DNA of 64,000 nucleotides, from contig NW_009799100.1 of NCBI RefSeq assembly GCF_000213175.1, forward strand, positions 494,132 through 558,131, written 5' to 3'. Below the pieces are notes generated by a model. It had not been told where the DNA came from, did no database searches, and saw only the letters and a list, made by a program, of their open reading frames with translations. Made by a program: the position numbers and the translations under genes. Below, piece by piece: positions 1 through 7,699 of this stretch (its first letter is position 1; each line of letters begins with the position of its first letter). Source of the stretch: Neurospora tetrasperma FGSC 2508. Taxonomy: Eukaryota > Ascomycota > Sordariomycetes > Sordariales > Sordariaceae.

Positions 1-17
1 CCCCCCCCCCCCCCCCC
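1..17. repeat. Poly-C tract at window start
   Basis: Seventeen consecutive C at the first base of the window. A tract of the same length occurs at 47712-47728. It is not a telomere repeat (no TTAGGG/CCCTAA units). It could be a real homopolymer or an assembly edge. Confidence 0.9.
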
Positions 18-101
18 TCAGGCCCGAGTCCCTCCACTTCCAGCAGATAAGGTACCTATTCCAGTCCCCATTCCAACAACCAAGCAAACAAGAAAAAAAA
101 A

Positions 102-262
102 GCGCGGTTGGCGTAGTGGTACAACGCGTCACTCGATTCAAGTATTCGGGTTGAAATCCCCGACGAACCACAGTTGAAAGACCGAGTTTCAGAGGGCAGC
201 ACCAGCTACGATATTGAGGAATCCCTTGGTGAAGATCCCGGGTTCGAATCCCGGACCGCGCA
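102..262 (+). ncRNA. tRNA-like unit 1, long insert in anticodon arm
   Basis: This reads as a tRNA cloverleaf interrupted in the anticodon loop. The acceptor is GCGCGGT (102-108) with ACCGCGC (255-261) and discriminator A262. The D arm is GCGT (111-114) with ACGC (124-127) around a loop containing GG. The anticodon stem is TCACT (129-133) with GGTGA (228-232, one G-U pair). The variable loop has 5 nt, and the T arm is CCGGG-TTCGAAT-CCCGG (238-254). Box A (TGGCGTAGTGG) and box B (GGTTCGAATCC) match the Pol III consensus, and T10 follows at 267-276. The insert (about 94 nt) has a second hairpin, TCGGG/CCCGA (146-163), around TTGAAATC, then AAAGACCGA at 177-185. U33 is not evident, so no anticodon is assigned. 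It could be an intron-bearing tRNA, a tRNA-derived SINE or a Pol III regulatory RNA. Confidence 0.65.
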
Positions 263-980
263 TTTCTTTTTTTTTTCCTTGTCTTCTTTCACTTTTTCAT
301 GTCTTGGGCCTCCCTCCTTGTCTGGTCTTCTACCTCTGTTGTTGACGGTTTGTTGGATGAAGATTTTCGCGTTCCTCGACGTTGACTTGGGGTTGAATGA
401 CTTGAGCCCACGTCCTTCACGTCAATGATTTCCCATGTCAGAGTTTGTTCGGGCAGTTGCTTCGAAGACTTAGAGGCCATGTAGCAGCCACGAATTCCGC
501 AGTGTGACGCTCTGTAGAGGTAATTCCTCTCGCTATCACTCTTTTCATTGCCATGAACCAAGTCGGTTCGAGTCATTTTGCCTGACACCATCAGATGTTT
601 CTGTAGAGATATCTTTAACACACACGTTGATATCAAAGAAAAGGTGGAGAAACCTGCTTGTAGCTCTCACAATGAAGCTAGGCAGATACTCAAAGGTGTA
701 AGGACAGAGGTTTCATCAGTCCAAAGTGCTTGAAATTCTTCTCTTGAACGATGTTGACGAATATGGACTTCACGAAGGGAAAGATATGTTTACACAAGAG
801 ACTTGGTCGAACTTGAAACAGCATTGGGTAGGGCGAAGAGTCAACATATCATGTACTACCAGGTACAAGAACTCATGCGTGCACGAACCCAAAGACGAAA
901 ATTCGCTTTAACACTCTATTCTCTGTTTACTTTCTATCGACCCTCCCAATCCAAATCCAATCTCTGCCCCCTCCCTTTAA
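263..980. other. No gene seen
   Basis: After the T run of unit 1, the stretch holds only short unsupported frames on both strands. No start context, splice pattern or protein family is recognisable. Confidence 0.5.
267..276 (+). terminator. Pol III terminator of unit 1
   Basis: Run of ten T starting 5 nt after the discriminator base. T runs of this kind end RNA polymerase III transcripts. Confidence 0.6.
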
Positions 981-1036
981 CAATGAAACAATGAAGCAAT
1001 GAAGCAATGAAGCAATGAAGCAATGAAGCAATGAAG
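981..1036. repeat. 8-bp tandem repeat (CAATGAAG)n
   Basis: Seven consecutive copies of CAATGAAG; the first carries a final A instead of G. The units are otherwise identical, so this is a young microsatellite. Confidence 0.9.
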
Positions 1037-1728
1037 CAAGGTTACCTCTACTTAGGAACACAGCGGAAGATACGGTCCAGCTCCTCCAGTAAGCTGTCCT
1101 TCAGCCGCGCTCAGACAGACGCCATATCGACGAGCCAGGCCCGCGGACATCTATCACAACAAATGGAACTGGTCAGCATTTTGCCATCGTACTACAACCA
1201 CAGAAGAAGAAGACAGGACATTGTATACCTTGCTGGTGGCGACGTCCAGGGTTGGACGCCTCCAAGGTCGCCGGCAGGGGGACCGTTGAAACCGCTGCTC
1301 ATTTCCACTCCGCTGACAAGAAAGTTATCGCCAGCCTCGGCGGCGGGAACACCATCATAGACAGGATGTGCCCGCCGCATGTACGTGGTGGGAGGCGGAT
1401 ACGGCTGGTATGGCGCAGGAGCGCCGGGCGCGCAGGCGGTCGATTAGAAGCTCTCATGCTTCTGAGAGCAGGTTTTGGCGAGTTCGGCCTCTGGGGCAAC
1501 GTAGAGGTACCCGGTAACGTGCCGGTACCTGTCACTTCAGTGGCAGCCCAACTGGCAGTCCTGTGCTATGCTGTTGGAAGCATCACGGCCCTGATGTTGT
1601 AGGATTTCTGAGTTTGGAGTATCAGACCTCTAGAACGTAAAATTGTGCTTTTCTCAAACTCTCAAGCAGGAAGGGGAGGCACAAAGAACGAAAGCTGAAA
1701 GGAAAGTGGCACTCACGCTATGTGTTCT
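1037..1728 (-). other. Possible downstream exons of the Gln-rich gene
   Basis: On the minus strand, a Pro/Tyr-rich frame around 1192-1430 (residues such as PYQPYPPPTTY) could be a later exon of the gene upstream. I could not join it in frame with confident splice sites. Nothing else is visible. Confidence 0.2.
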
Positions 1729-2328
1729 TTATGGGCGAGGGAGCCCCTTGGGCTTGGGGGTGCTGGTCACATAAACTTGGAGGGCAGCTTTTCGGATGAC
1801 CGCATAGGCTGGAGGAGGGAAGGGGCCCGGGGTACGGGAAGTCTGGTGCTGCGGCCGGGTGGTGACCACCGCATGGATTGCGGTGTCCGCGGTGGATGCC
1901 TGAGCCGAGTGAGGGAAGGGACCGGGACAGGTGGTGCTGGTGGTGTGATGCAGCTTCGTTTGCTCGTCGCGAGCTTCTTGCTGCTGCTGCTCTTCCTGCT
2001 GTTTCTGTTGCTGTCAGTTGAGATTCTTGGATGGAGTTATGGTGCGTCCACCCTGAAGTGAAACAAAGCGCCCCCCTGGGATCACCACATGGTGGTGACG
2101 ATGCAGGTTTCCTTCAAGGAGCTGAACATCACATGGAAGGAGGATTTGTGTGTGATAGGATTGATCTTGTGCCGAAGAAATGGGTGGAATGCAACAGAAA
2201 AAGAGTCAAGGATGGCAAGGAAGATGATCTGAGATTGCCTCACGGTCGCGTGGTGTTATGGAAGGAAGACGCGGAAACCGCTGTCAAAAGGAAAGGAAGT
2301 TGAGCTGAAGACTTACTGGCGAAGACAT
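1729..2328 (-). CDS. Possible small Gln-rich protein with a 4-codon first exon
   Basis: On the minus strand, ATGTCTTCGCCA (2317-2328, residues MSSP) runs directly into a strong GTAAGT donor. A consistent acceptor, CTCAACTGACAG, ends at 2011. Joining 2317-2328 to 1729-2010 keeps phase 0 and gives 97 residues. The start is Gln/Glu-rich (QQKQQEEQQQQQ); the rest is Pro/Thr-rich and ends in PKPKGLPRP. The 306-nt intron is long for this genome. A GTGAGT donor just past the stop, and a Pro/Tyr-rich open stretch further down the minus strand (about 1192-1430), suggest the real gene may splice further. No family is recognised. Confidence 0.35.
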
Positions 2329-2727
2329 CTTGTGATGGTTGTGAAAGAGATGGAAGGTTTGGAGCTTGTTCTTGCGCAGATCTTGTTGTGATGAGCGAGG
2401 ACTTGTGTTGGTGGTGATTGTTGAAGAAGTGAAGGAGGAAGGAAAAGGAAGAAAGTGGGAGCAAGAAGAAGGGGATTTCAAAAACTCCTGCTGGGGAAGG
2501 ACTCACAGCCCGCTTCAGCCTGCCACTCCGGCACCGGGTAATAGCACGGCTGCCAGCCAGATTCTGATCGTCCAAAGTTTCTACAACATCATGTGGGCAG
2601 ATGGCCAGACTCGAAGGAAAAGAGTGAAGGAACGAGGAGTAAGATGCCGGTGCTGCCAGCCCGGTCTCAGAGGCTGGCAGACGTCGTACGTACTACTTGT
2701 ATCGAGGTAGGTAGAGGTAGTACGTAC

Positions 2728-2766
2728 CATATAGGTCTCCCGTCTGTGCCTTTACTTCAACAAAAA
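2728..2766 (+). promoter_or_regulatory. Conserved block upstream of tRNA-like unit 2
   Basis: CATATAGGTCT is followed by a pyrimidine-rich stretch and CTTCAACAAAAA directly before the acceptor stem. The same order (TATA-like word, AGGTCT(TTG), CAACAAG) precedes units 3, 4 and 5 and in weaker form unit 6. A role as an external Pol III promoter is inference. Confidence 0.45.
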
Positions 2767-2920
2767 GCGCGGTTGGCGTAGTGGTCAGCGCATCCACCAT
2801 CTTCGAAGAGGACCATGCGGGTTGAAATCCCCGCCGAACCACTTTCAAAGACCGATTTTGGGGGAAAAAATGGCTGCAACAAGAATGTGGAAGACCCAGG
2901 TTCGATTCCTGGACCGCGCA
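2767..2920 (+). ncRNA. tRNA-like unit 2, long insert in anticodon arm
   Basis: Acceptor GCGCGGT (2767-2773) pairs fully with ACCGCGC (2913-2919); discriminator A2920. The D arm is GCGT/GCGC (2776-2779 with 2788-2791, last pair G-U). The anticodon stem is TCCAC (2793-2797) with GTGGA (2887-2891). The variable loop AGAC (2892-2895) and T arm CCAGG-TTCGATT-CCTGG (2896-2912) are normal for a tRNA. The insert (about 89 nt) contains hairpin GCGGG/CCCGC around TTGAAATC, then CGAACCACT and AAAGACCGA (2847-2855). Box A and box B are intact. Same family as units 1, 4 and 5. Confidence 0.7.
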
Positions 2921-2924
2921 ACTA

Positions 2925-2931
2925 TTTTTTT
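2925..2931 (+). terminator. Pol III terminator of unit 2
   Basis: T7, 5 nt after the discriminator base. Confidence 0.6.
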
Positions 2932-3467
2932 GGTCTTTTTCTGCGGTTTTGCATGTATCTGTAGAGGTCTTCAAAACGACTCTACTCCGAAATGAGCTTA
3001 ACAACACCCTAGGTCGACATGTTCTATGCTTCGAGGCAGAAACAGCCGGCCTCGTGAATTGCCCCTCGTCTCGTCACTTGAGAATTTGTACAAATACGCC
3101 AAATCTCATAAGAAGAGCAAACAAGAACATGCTGCGCTAAGAAAGAGAAACAACCTCATTCAGGACACTCCTCTAGATCTCAACAACTTTCTCCAGACTC
3201 GTCACCGGGAGGCCCAAGATTCAACGCATCACAGTGCCGTCCCAAAGCGCCCGACAACCATCCCAGCAAGTAGAGGTACCGAAAGACTCCTCACCCGAAA
3301 TCCGACCAACCAACCCAAGCCCCAATCCCAGAGATTCCAGAACCTGCGCCAGGTACCAAGTACCCCGCTACTTCTGCCTTGACTTTCCTCTTTATCCTCA
3401 GACCCGACAGCCAGGCTCCAGGTAGTACATGTACAAGGTCTTTGGTCCCATCCTTCAACAAATACAA
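2932..3467. other. No gene seen; upstream block of unit 3 at right end
   Basis: Frames here are short and unlike any family I know. At 3427-3467 the unit-3 upstream block is visible: ACATGTAC, AGGTCTTTGG and CAACAAATACAA before the acceptor stem. Confidence 0.4.
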
Positions 3468-3776
3468 GCGCGGTTAGTGTAGTGGTTTAACACGTCCACA
3501 CAGTAACCCACGGCCCGGGCCCCTTTCCAGACATCCCCATGAGGCTCTGGGTTCGATTGCATGGTCCGGCGTTTGGCGTTCTTTGCATTTTCTTGGTTCG
3601 TTCTTGGAAATCCTTTGTGCGTTGAATTCTGGTTCCGATGTTCTCTTCCCCACCAACAAAATATTCATATCATACCTACCTATCACCCGAGAAGAGGGAT
3701 AGACTTCTGGAGACTGGTTACCGGGCCGTGGACCTGATCTTGTGGAAAATCCTAGGTTCGAATCCTAGACTGCGCA
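3468..3776 (+). ncRNA. tRNA-like unit 3, very long insert or two broken halves
   Basis: The 5' half has acceptor GCGCGGT (3468-3474), D arm GTGT/ACAC (3477-3480 with 3490-3493) and TCCAC (3495-3499). The D stem differs from GCGT/ACGC of the other units at both sides of a pair, a compensatory change. A matching 3' half lies far downstream: GTGGA (3742-3746), variable loop, T arm CTAGG-TTCGAAT-CCTAG (3752-3768), ACTGCGC (3769-3775, one G-U with the acceptor), A3776 and T7 at 3784. The insert would be about 242 nt. Alternatively, a degraded T-arm-like piece at 3546-3571 was the original end, and the 3' half at 3742 belongs to a second, 5'-truncated copy. Confidence 0.5.
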
Positions 3777-3783
3777 TCACATC

Positions 3784-3790
3784 TTTTTTT
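3784..3790 (+). terminator. Pol III terminator of unit 3
   Basis: T7, 8 nt after the discriminator base of the distal 3' half. Confidence 0.5.
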
Positions 3791-4655
3791 GCCCATCCAC
3801 CTTGGTGGTGAGAGCTTTGTAAAGTGATGTTTGCTTTTTGTTTCGCCGCTACGGAGGGCTTTAGAGGTATGATTGTAGTTTTTACCTCTACTATGTTGCT
3901 TCCATGGCGAGAATGGTTCAAGATGCTTACAACATATTCAAATCGTGGAGTGCCTCTTGTCGATAAGACCCTCCATGATCTCCCCCGCACACCAGCTCTA
4001 TGCTGCGATGGGTTGTTCAGTCGACTATGTGAGCTCTGGTTGAGAGAGCGTATGGCTTGCTGGGGTTGCTCCGTCCTTTACGCGAATGATAATGATTAGG
4101 GAATTATATCCTCTGCTTTGCTTGACTGGAAATAGGACAGGAGTTGAGGGCATCATCGGTGTTGTACAGTGGATGAATGAGTGAACAAGTGGCGTTGCTG
4201 TTACACCCGCATTGCTCGAGTTCCATTCCACTTGTTTATTACTAGGTATATTGTCTTCCGAGATTCACGAACTTTTTGTTCATTGACTGTATCTGCATGC
4301 AATCATAGCAGCGGGAATGCAAGACGCAGGGAAGGTGCGCAGTACTAGGCATTGGGACCAACATCAAAGTCATCAAACTTGATAGCAAGGGCGCATAAAC
4401 CCCGATGCAGTAATGACATTGTAGGCTGCATAAGACATATATAACTTTGACTCCTTGCAACATCTGTTCCCGGTAGAGTTTCCGATGGCATTTGTTTAGG
4501 TTGCCTTCAGTGACTTCGTGATAATCTCGCCAAGGCCACCGGGTGGTGCCGTGGTGCGGTGCCGATAGCTTCCGTATTGGATGGGAGGATTTGCTTTGCG
4601 ACGGAGTGAAGGGAACGTTGCAGAAAAGAGGAAACAGGAGCAAGGAAAGAGCCAA
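3791..4655. other. No convincing gene
   Basis: A minus-strand frame of 137 codons (4242-4655) stops abruptly at the border of the MITE-like element and resembles no family. No splice sites or start context support it. Confidence 0.45.
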
Positions 4656-5292
4656 GGGCGTGTTCGTTGCCGCAGTAAAAATATAGCCTTGATATTGTAT
4701 TACTGTGCAGATTCTACTGCATAGTACAGCTGCATTCCTGCAACATTAAGGCACACCAAGCCCTTTACCTTACTGAGTTGCGTTCGGGACCTCTATATAG
4801 CCAAGGCCACCCCCCATAGTCACCTTTTCAATTCTTCCCTTCTTCCCTTCTACAACAACCACAGTATATATACTATATAAAATATTGTATAGACTAAATA
4901 GTAGATTTCAGTTAGGAATAGCCTTATTTATCGTCTTTAAGAAAAAAAAAAAATTCAACTTTGCGACGGTAACCCCCTATATTATAGGGGTAAAGCGCTA
5001 TAGGTGGTTTTTAACTACGATCCTTACTGTACTACGGCTCAAAATCGAGCCGTAGTGTAGTAAGCAAAACGGTTAAGAATTAAGAAGATTCTAGCCCTCT
5101 GATTGGTTAAATCGACAATTTGGAGAAAGTGCAGATGGTTGCAGGTAGTTGCAGCAACTTGCATGAAAATTAAGCATTTTTACTGAGAAATACCGAATAC
5201 TGCGCAGTTCAGTAAGCTAGTATGCTTACTACGACCCGAACCCTATAAATCTGAATACCCTCTAATTTTTTACTGTGGTAACGAACACGCCC
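4656..5292. mobile_element. MITE-like non-autonomous DNA transposon, 637 bp
   Basis: The ends are terminal inverted repeats of 26 bp starting GGGCGTGTTCGTT (left 4656-4681, right 5267-5292), with two mismatches that are both G/A transitions. The trinucleotide CAA flanks both sides (4653-4655 and 5293-5295), fitting a 3-bp target duplication. The interior is AT-rich, codes for nothing, and contains a strong hairpin (ACTACGGCTC...GAGCCGTAGT, about 5031-5061). GGG-type ends with a 3-bp duplication are like PIF/Harbinger elements, though that superfamily usually targets TWA. Interior words (TTGCAGCAACTTGCA, TATAGG near AAGCGC) recur in the element at 35311-35774. Confidence 0.75.
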
Positions 5293-5450
5293 CAACACAA
5301 ATCACCTACATCGCGTCATCCCCACACTCTGCTACTGAACCGTCATGTGTTGCCCTGGTTGATAGCGGGAAATTCACAATGACAGTAGGCCTAAACAGAA
5401 AACAAACCTCAAGTGGTGGGAGCACGTGAACCCAGGGACCTTGACATGAG
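5293..5450. other. Spacer between MITE and unit 4
   Basis: Single-copy looking sequence between the MITE and the promoter-like block of unit 4. No feature is visible. Confidence 0.4.
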
Positions 5451-5495
5451 GTATATGTATTAGATCTTTGTGCAGAAGATATAACAAGAAACAAA
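5451..5495 (+). promoter_or_regulatory. Conserved block upstream of tRNA-like unit 4
   Basis: TATATGTAT (5452-5460) lies about 40 nt before the acceptor stem, followed by TAGATCTTTGTGC and ATAACAAG. It matches the unit 5 block closely (TTTATGTATCAGGTCTTTGTGC, CAACAAG), although the flanks of the two units are otherwise different. Confidence 0.5.
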
Positions 5496-5648
5496 GCGCG
5501 ATTGGCGTAGTGGTTAACGCGTCCACCACCTCGCGTTGAGTATGCGGGTTGAAATCCCCGCCGAATCACTTGGAAAGACCGAGATTGAGGGTACATATAG
5601 TCAAGACGATACTGGTGGAAGACCCAGGTTCGACTCCTGGATTGCACA
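5496..5648 (+). ncRNA. tRNA-like unit 4, long insert in anticodon arm
   Basis: Acceptor GCGCGAT (5496-5502) pairs with ATTGCAC (5641-5647) with one mismatch and one G-U. The A-T pair at position 6 replaces the G-C pair of unit 2, a compensatory change. D arm GCGT/ACGC (5505-5508 with 5517-5520); anticodon stem TCCAC/GTGGA (5522-5526 with 5615-5619); variable loop AGAC; T arm CCAGG-TTCGACT-CCTGG (5624-5640); discriminator A5648. The insert carries hairpin GCGGG/CCCGC (5544-5561), CGAATCACT and AAAGACCGA (5574-5582). Box A and box B are consensus. Confidence 0.7.
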
Positions 5649-5653
5649 ATCTC

Positions 5654-5660
5654 TTTTTTT
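5654..5660 (+). terminator. Pol III terminator of unit 4
   Basis: T7, 6 nt after the discriminator base. Confidence 0.6.
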
Positions 5661-5910
5661 GTGTTTTTATCTTGCCTTTTTGTCTGGCGATGATGATATG
5701 GTGGTGATGATGGTGATTTTGGAAGTAGAAGTGGAGTGTAGCATGAGGGGGGACTTGCTTGCGAGTGAGCTCGGTGCCTGGTGGAACGAGGAAGGAGGAT
5801 GTGTGGAAAGAGACAGCCATCCACGGAATGGAACTGGGAGACAGTGTGCGGATTCGACTGGCCATGTGCAAGTGCAAGATCGGAAGGAACCTCGAGTGTG
5901 TACACTGGGG

Positions 5911-5952
5911 TTTATGTATCAGGTCTTTGTGCCCAGACCTCAACAAGAAAAA
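5911..5952 (+). promoter_or_regulatory. Conserved block upstream of tRNA-like unit 5
   Basis: TTTATGTAT, CAGGTCTTTGTGCC, then CTCAACAAGAAAAA up to the acceptor stem. The TATA-like word lies about 40 nt upstream of the first stem base, as in unit 4. Unit 6 has TATATAGG at 6467-6474 and CCAACAAG before its stem. Confidence 0.5.
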
Positions 5953-6107
5953 GCGCAGTTGGCGAAGCGGTTAACGCGTTCACCACTCAGTGTGCAGTTG
6001 TCTGGGTTGAAATCCCCGGCGAACCACTGTCAAAGACCGACTCTGGAGGGGCATGGGCATATATGAGCAAATGGTGAAAGACCCAGGTTCGATTCCTGGA
6101 CTGCGCA
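5953..6107 (+). ncRNA. tRNA-like unit 5, long insert in anticodon arm
   Basis: Acceptor GCGCAGT (5953-5959) pairs fully with ACTGCGC (6100-6106); against GCGCGGT/ACCGCGC of unit 2 this is a clean two-sided compensatory change. Anticodon stem TTCAC (5979-5983) with GTGAA (6074-6078) is a second one against TCCAC/GTGGA. D arm GCGA/ACGC (5962-5965 with 5974-5977) has one mismatch. Variable loop AGAC; T arm CCAGG-TTCGATT-CCTGG (6083-6099); A6107. The insert has hairpin CTGGG/CCCGG around TTGAAATC, then CGAACCACT and AAAGACCGA (6032-6040). Confidence 0.7.
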
Positions 6108-6110
6108 TTC

Positions 6111-6117
6111 TTTTTTT
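6111..6117 (+). terminator. Pol III terminator of unit 5
   Basis: T7, 4 nt after the discriminator base. Confidence 0.6.
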
Positions 6118-6515
6118 CTCTTTCTCTCTTTTTGCCTCCTAGTGGGTGATGCCTTCATGATGGTGATTGGAGATTCGTGTCTTCACTTCCAAGTGGCAGA
6201 GGAACTTCGAACTTTCATCTGCCTCTCCATACTCCTTGGCCTGGCCATCAGAAGTTCACCTGGGCACGACTTACAAGACCAAAAGGACACGCAACTAGAC
6301 CGCGTCAGGAACCTTGAACTGTGTGCCCACACAGCTCCCCGGCCCTTAGCAGCTGGCATCACCCCACCTAGATCACTACCCCGGCCGGCACCAGCAGCTC
6401 GAGACCGACATCCACGACAGCAACACAAACAAGCACAGACGCGCCAGCCCGACCTTCACACGCCAGTATATAGGAGCCCAGGTCAGACCCCAGTACCAAC
6501 AAGTCACTAAAAGAA

Positions 6516-6606
6516 GTTAGAGTGGAGTAGTAGTTTAACTCGCTGCCCTCCCAAACTCGTGTTTGGAGTTGCGGCAGAGACTCGGGTGCGAATCCCGGCT
6601 CTAGCA
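6516..6606 (+). ncRNA. tRNA-like unit 6, short intron-like insert
   Basis: Same architecture, different sequence. Acceptor GTTAGAG (6516-6522) with CTCTAGC (6599-6605, one G-U); D arm GAGT/ACTC (6525-6528 with 6538-6541); anticodon stem CTGCC/GGCAG (6543-6547 with 6573-6577); variable loop AGAC; T arm TCGGG-TGCGAAT-CCCGG; A6606. The anticodon loop region is 25 nt with a small hairpin, about the size of an ordinary nuclear tRNA intron. A T occupies position 33, which would put CCC at 34-36 (Gly) if the insert is a normal intron; this is weak. The D loop lacks the usual GG and the T loop starts TG, so it is tRNA-like rather than a safe tRNA. T5 follows at 6612. Confidence 0.55.
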
Positions 6607-6611
6607 CAATC

Positions 6612-6616
6612 TTTTT
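6612..6616 (+). terminator. Pol III terminator of unit 6
   Basis: T5, 6 nt after the discriminator base. Confidence 0.5.
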
Positions 6617-7699
6617 GTGTCTTTTCCTGTTTTTGGCTCGATGCAGACAGAGTTAACAAGGCTTTTCTTTTCATATGAACTTTTACTTGTGTTCATATTG
6701 ACTTTTTTTGACCGGTTGAAAGTTGAAATGTGTTGAAGAGAAAGGGCTGCTATAGTGGGAATAGCCTGGATCCGGAGACAAGGAAGGCACGGTCAGAGCC
6801 TGAGAGATTGACTGCCTCTGGAACTGGTCTGGGCCACTCACCACCTTTTAACTCACAGCTTTTCGTGTTTCTTTTCACTGCGGAACAGCCAGTAAATGTC
6901 CGCAAGGACAGGGGCGAATTTCTGCTCTATCCGCCCGACAGCTCTCTCTAGAAGTCTGGTTGCACTGTGGAATCACTTCCGTGACACTCGGCAGTTATGA
7001 CGGCGATGTCAATGAACAAGCAACCAACGCAACGGAAACAGACTATCCGAGGTTCTATTGCCCTCGGTTGGCTTTACTTGACTTCAGTTCGTAAAGTCTG
7101 GCTTCCAGTTATCCGAACCGTCTACATCCTACCGGGAAATCACCTGGAAACAGATTCATCTCGAGAATTCTTCGACTCTCCATCACCACCGCGACGACAT
7201 TAAACAACCGACGCGTTCAAGATCCGACATGCTATTCTCCTACGAGCCTTTTCACGCTACTATCAACTGACTGGTGCTTCGTTGACACTTGACGAACATG
7301 GGGGTAACTCTACTACAGGAAGGGTTTCACTTGTCAATAGTTCCCGACGCGAATAACGAGAACATGGCCTCTGCCAGACTGAACGAGGCAATGGCACAAG
7401 AGCAAGAAATGGGACAAATATACGAGTCTCTGTCCGAGTCCGGACCAGATGGTGAAGCAGTGGTGACCTTTAGGGCTTCCAAACACCCGATCTCTTTCCC
7501 AAACTGCTCTCCTTGGGCTTGCTTTCCATTACACGCTAACTCTTTGCTAGAGGCACTCAAGACAGTTTCCATCCAGCGTCTGACGGCTCTACATCCCTTC
7601 TCCGATGCCGATCCCAGACACTCGACCGCATCTCGACCACCGAAATCCTTTTCCAGACCTCAACCGACCGATACTCGCTTTTAAGACCTCAACCACCCC
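6617..7699. other. No convincing gene
   Basis: A plus-strand frame at 7289-7684 (131 codons) has an ordinary ATG but no recognisable domain, and it runs toward the convergent esterase gene. It is left uncalled. Confidence 0.4.

Noticed and set aside
1-17. Telomere at the window start
   Set aside because: Pure poly-C without TTAGGG-type units; an identical tract lies internally at 47712.
102-262. Calling the units plain tRNA genes with a named anticodon
   Set aside because: U33 is missing at the expected place in the long units and the inserts far exceed normal tRNA introns, so no isotype can be assigned.
4242-4655. 137-codon minus-strand frame
   Set aside because: It begins exactly at the MITE border, has no family resemblance and no splice or leader support.
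5306-6077. Frames of 60-199 codons across tRNA-like units 4 and 5
   Set aside because: They read through structured RNA units and their T-run terminators; similar reading across several units reflects the repeat, not protein.
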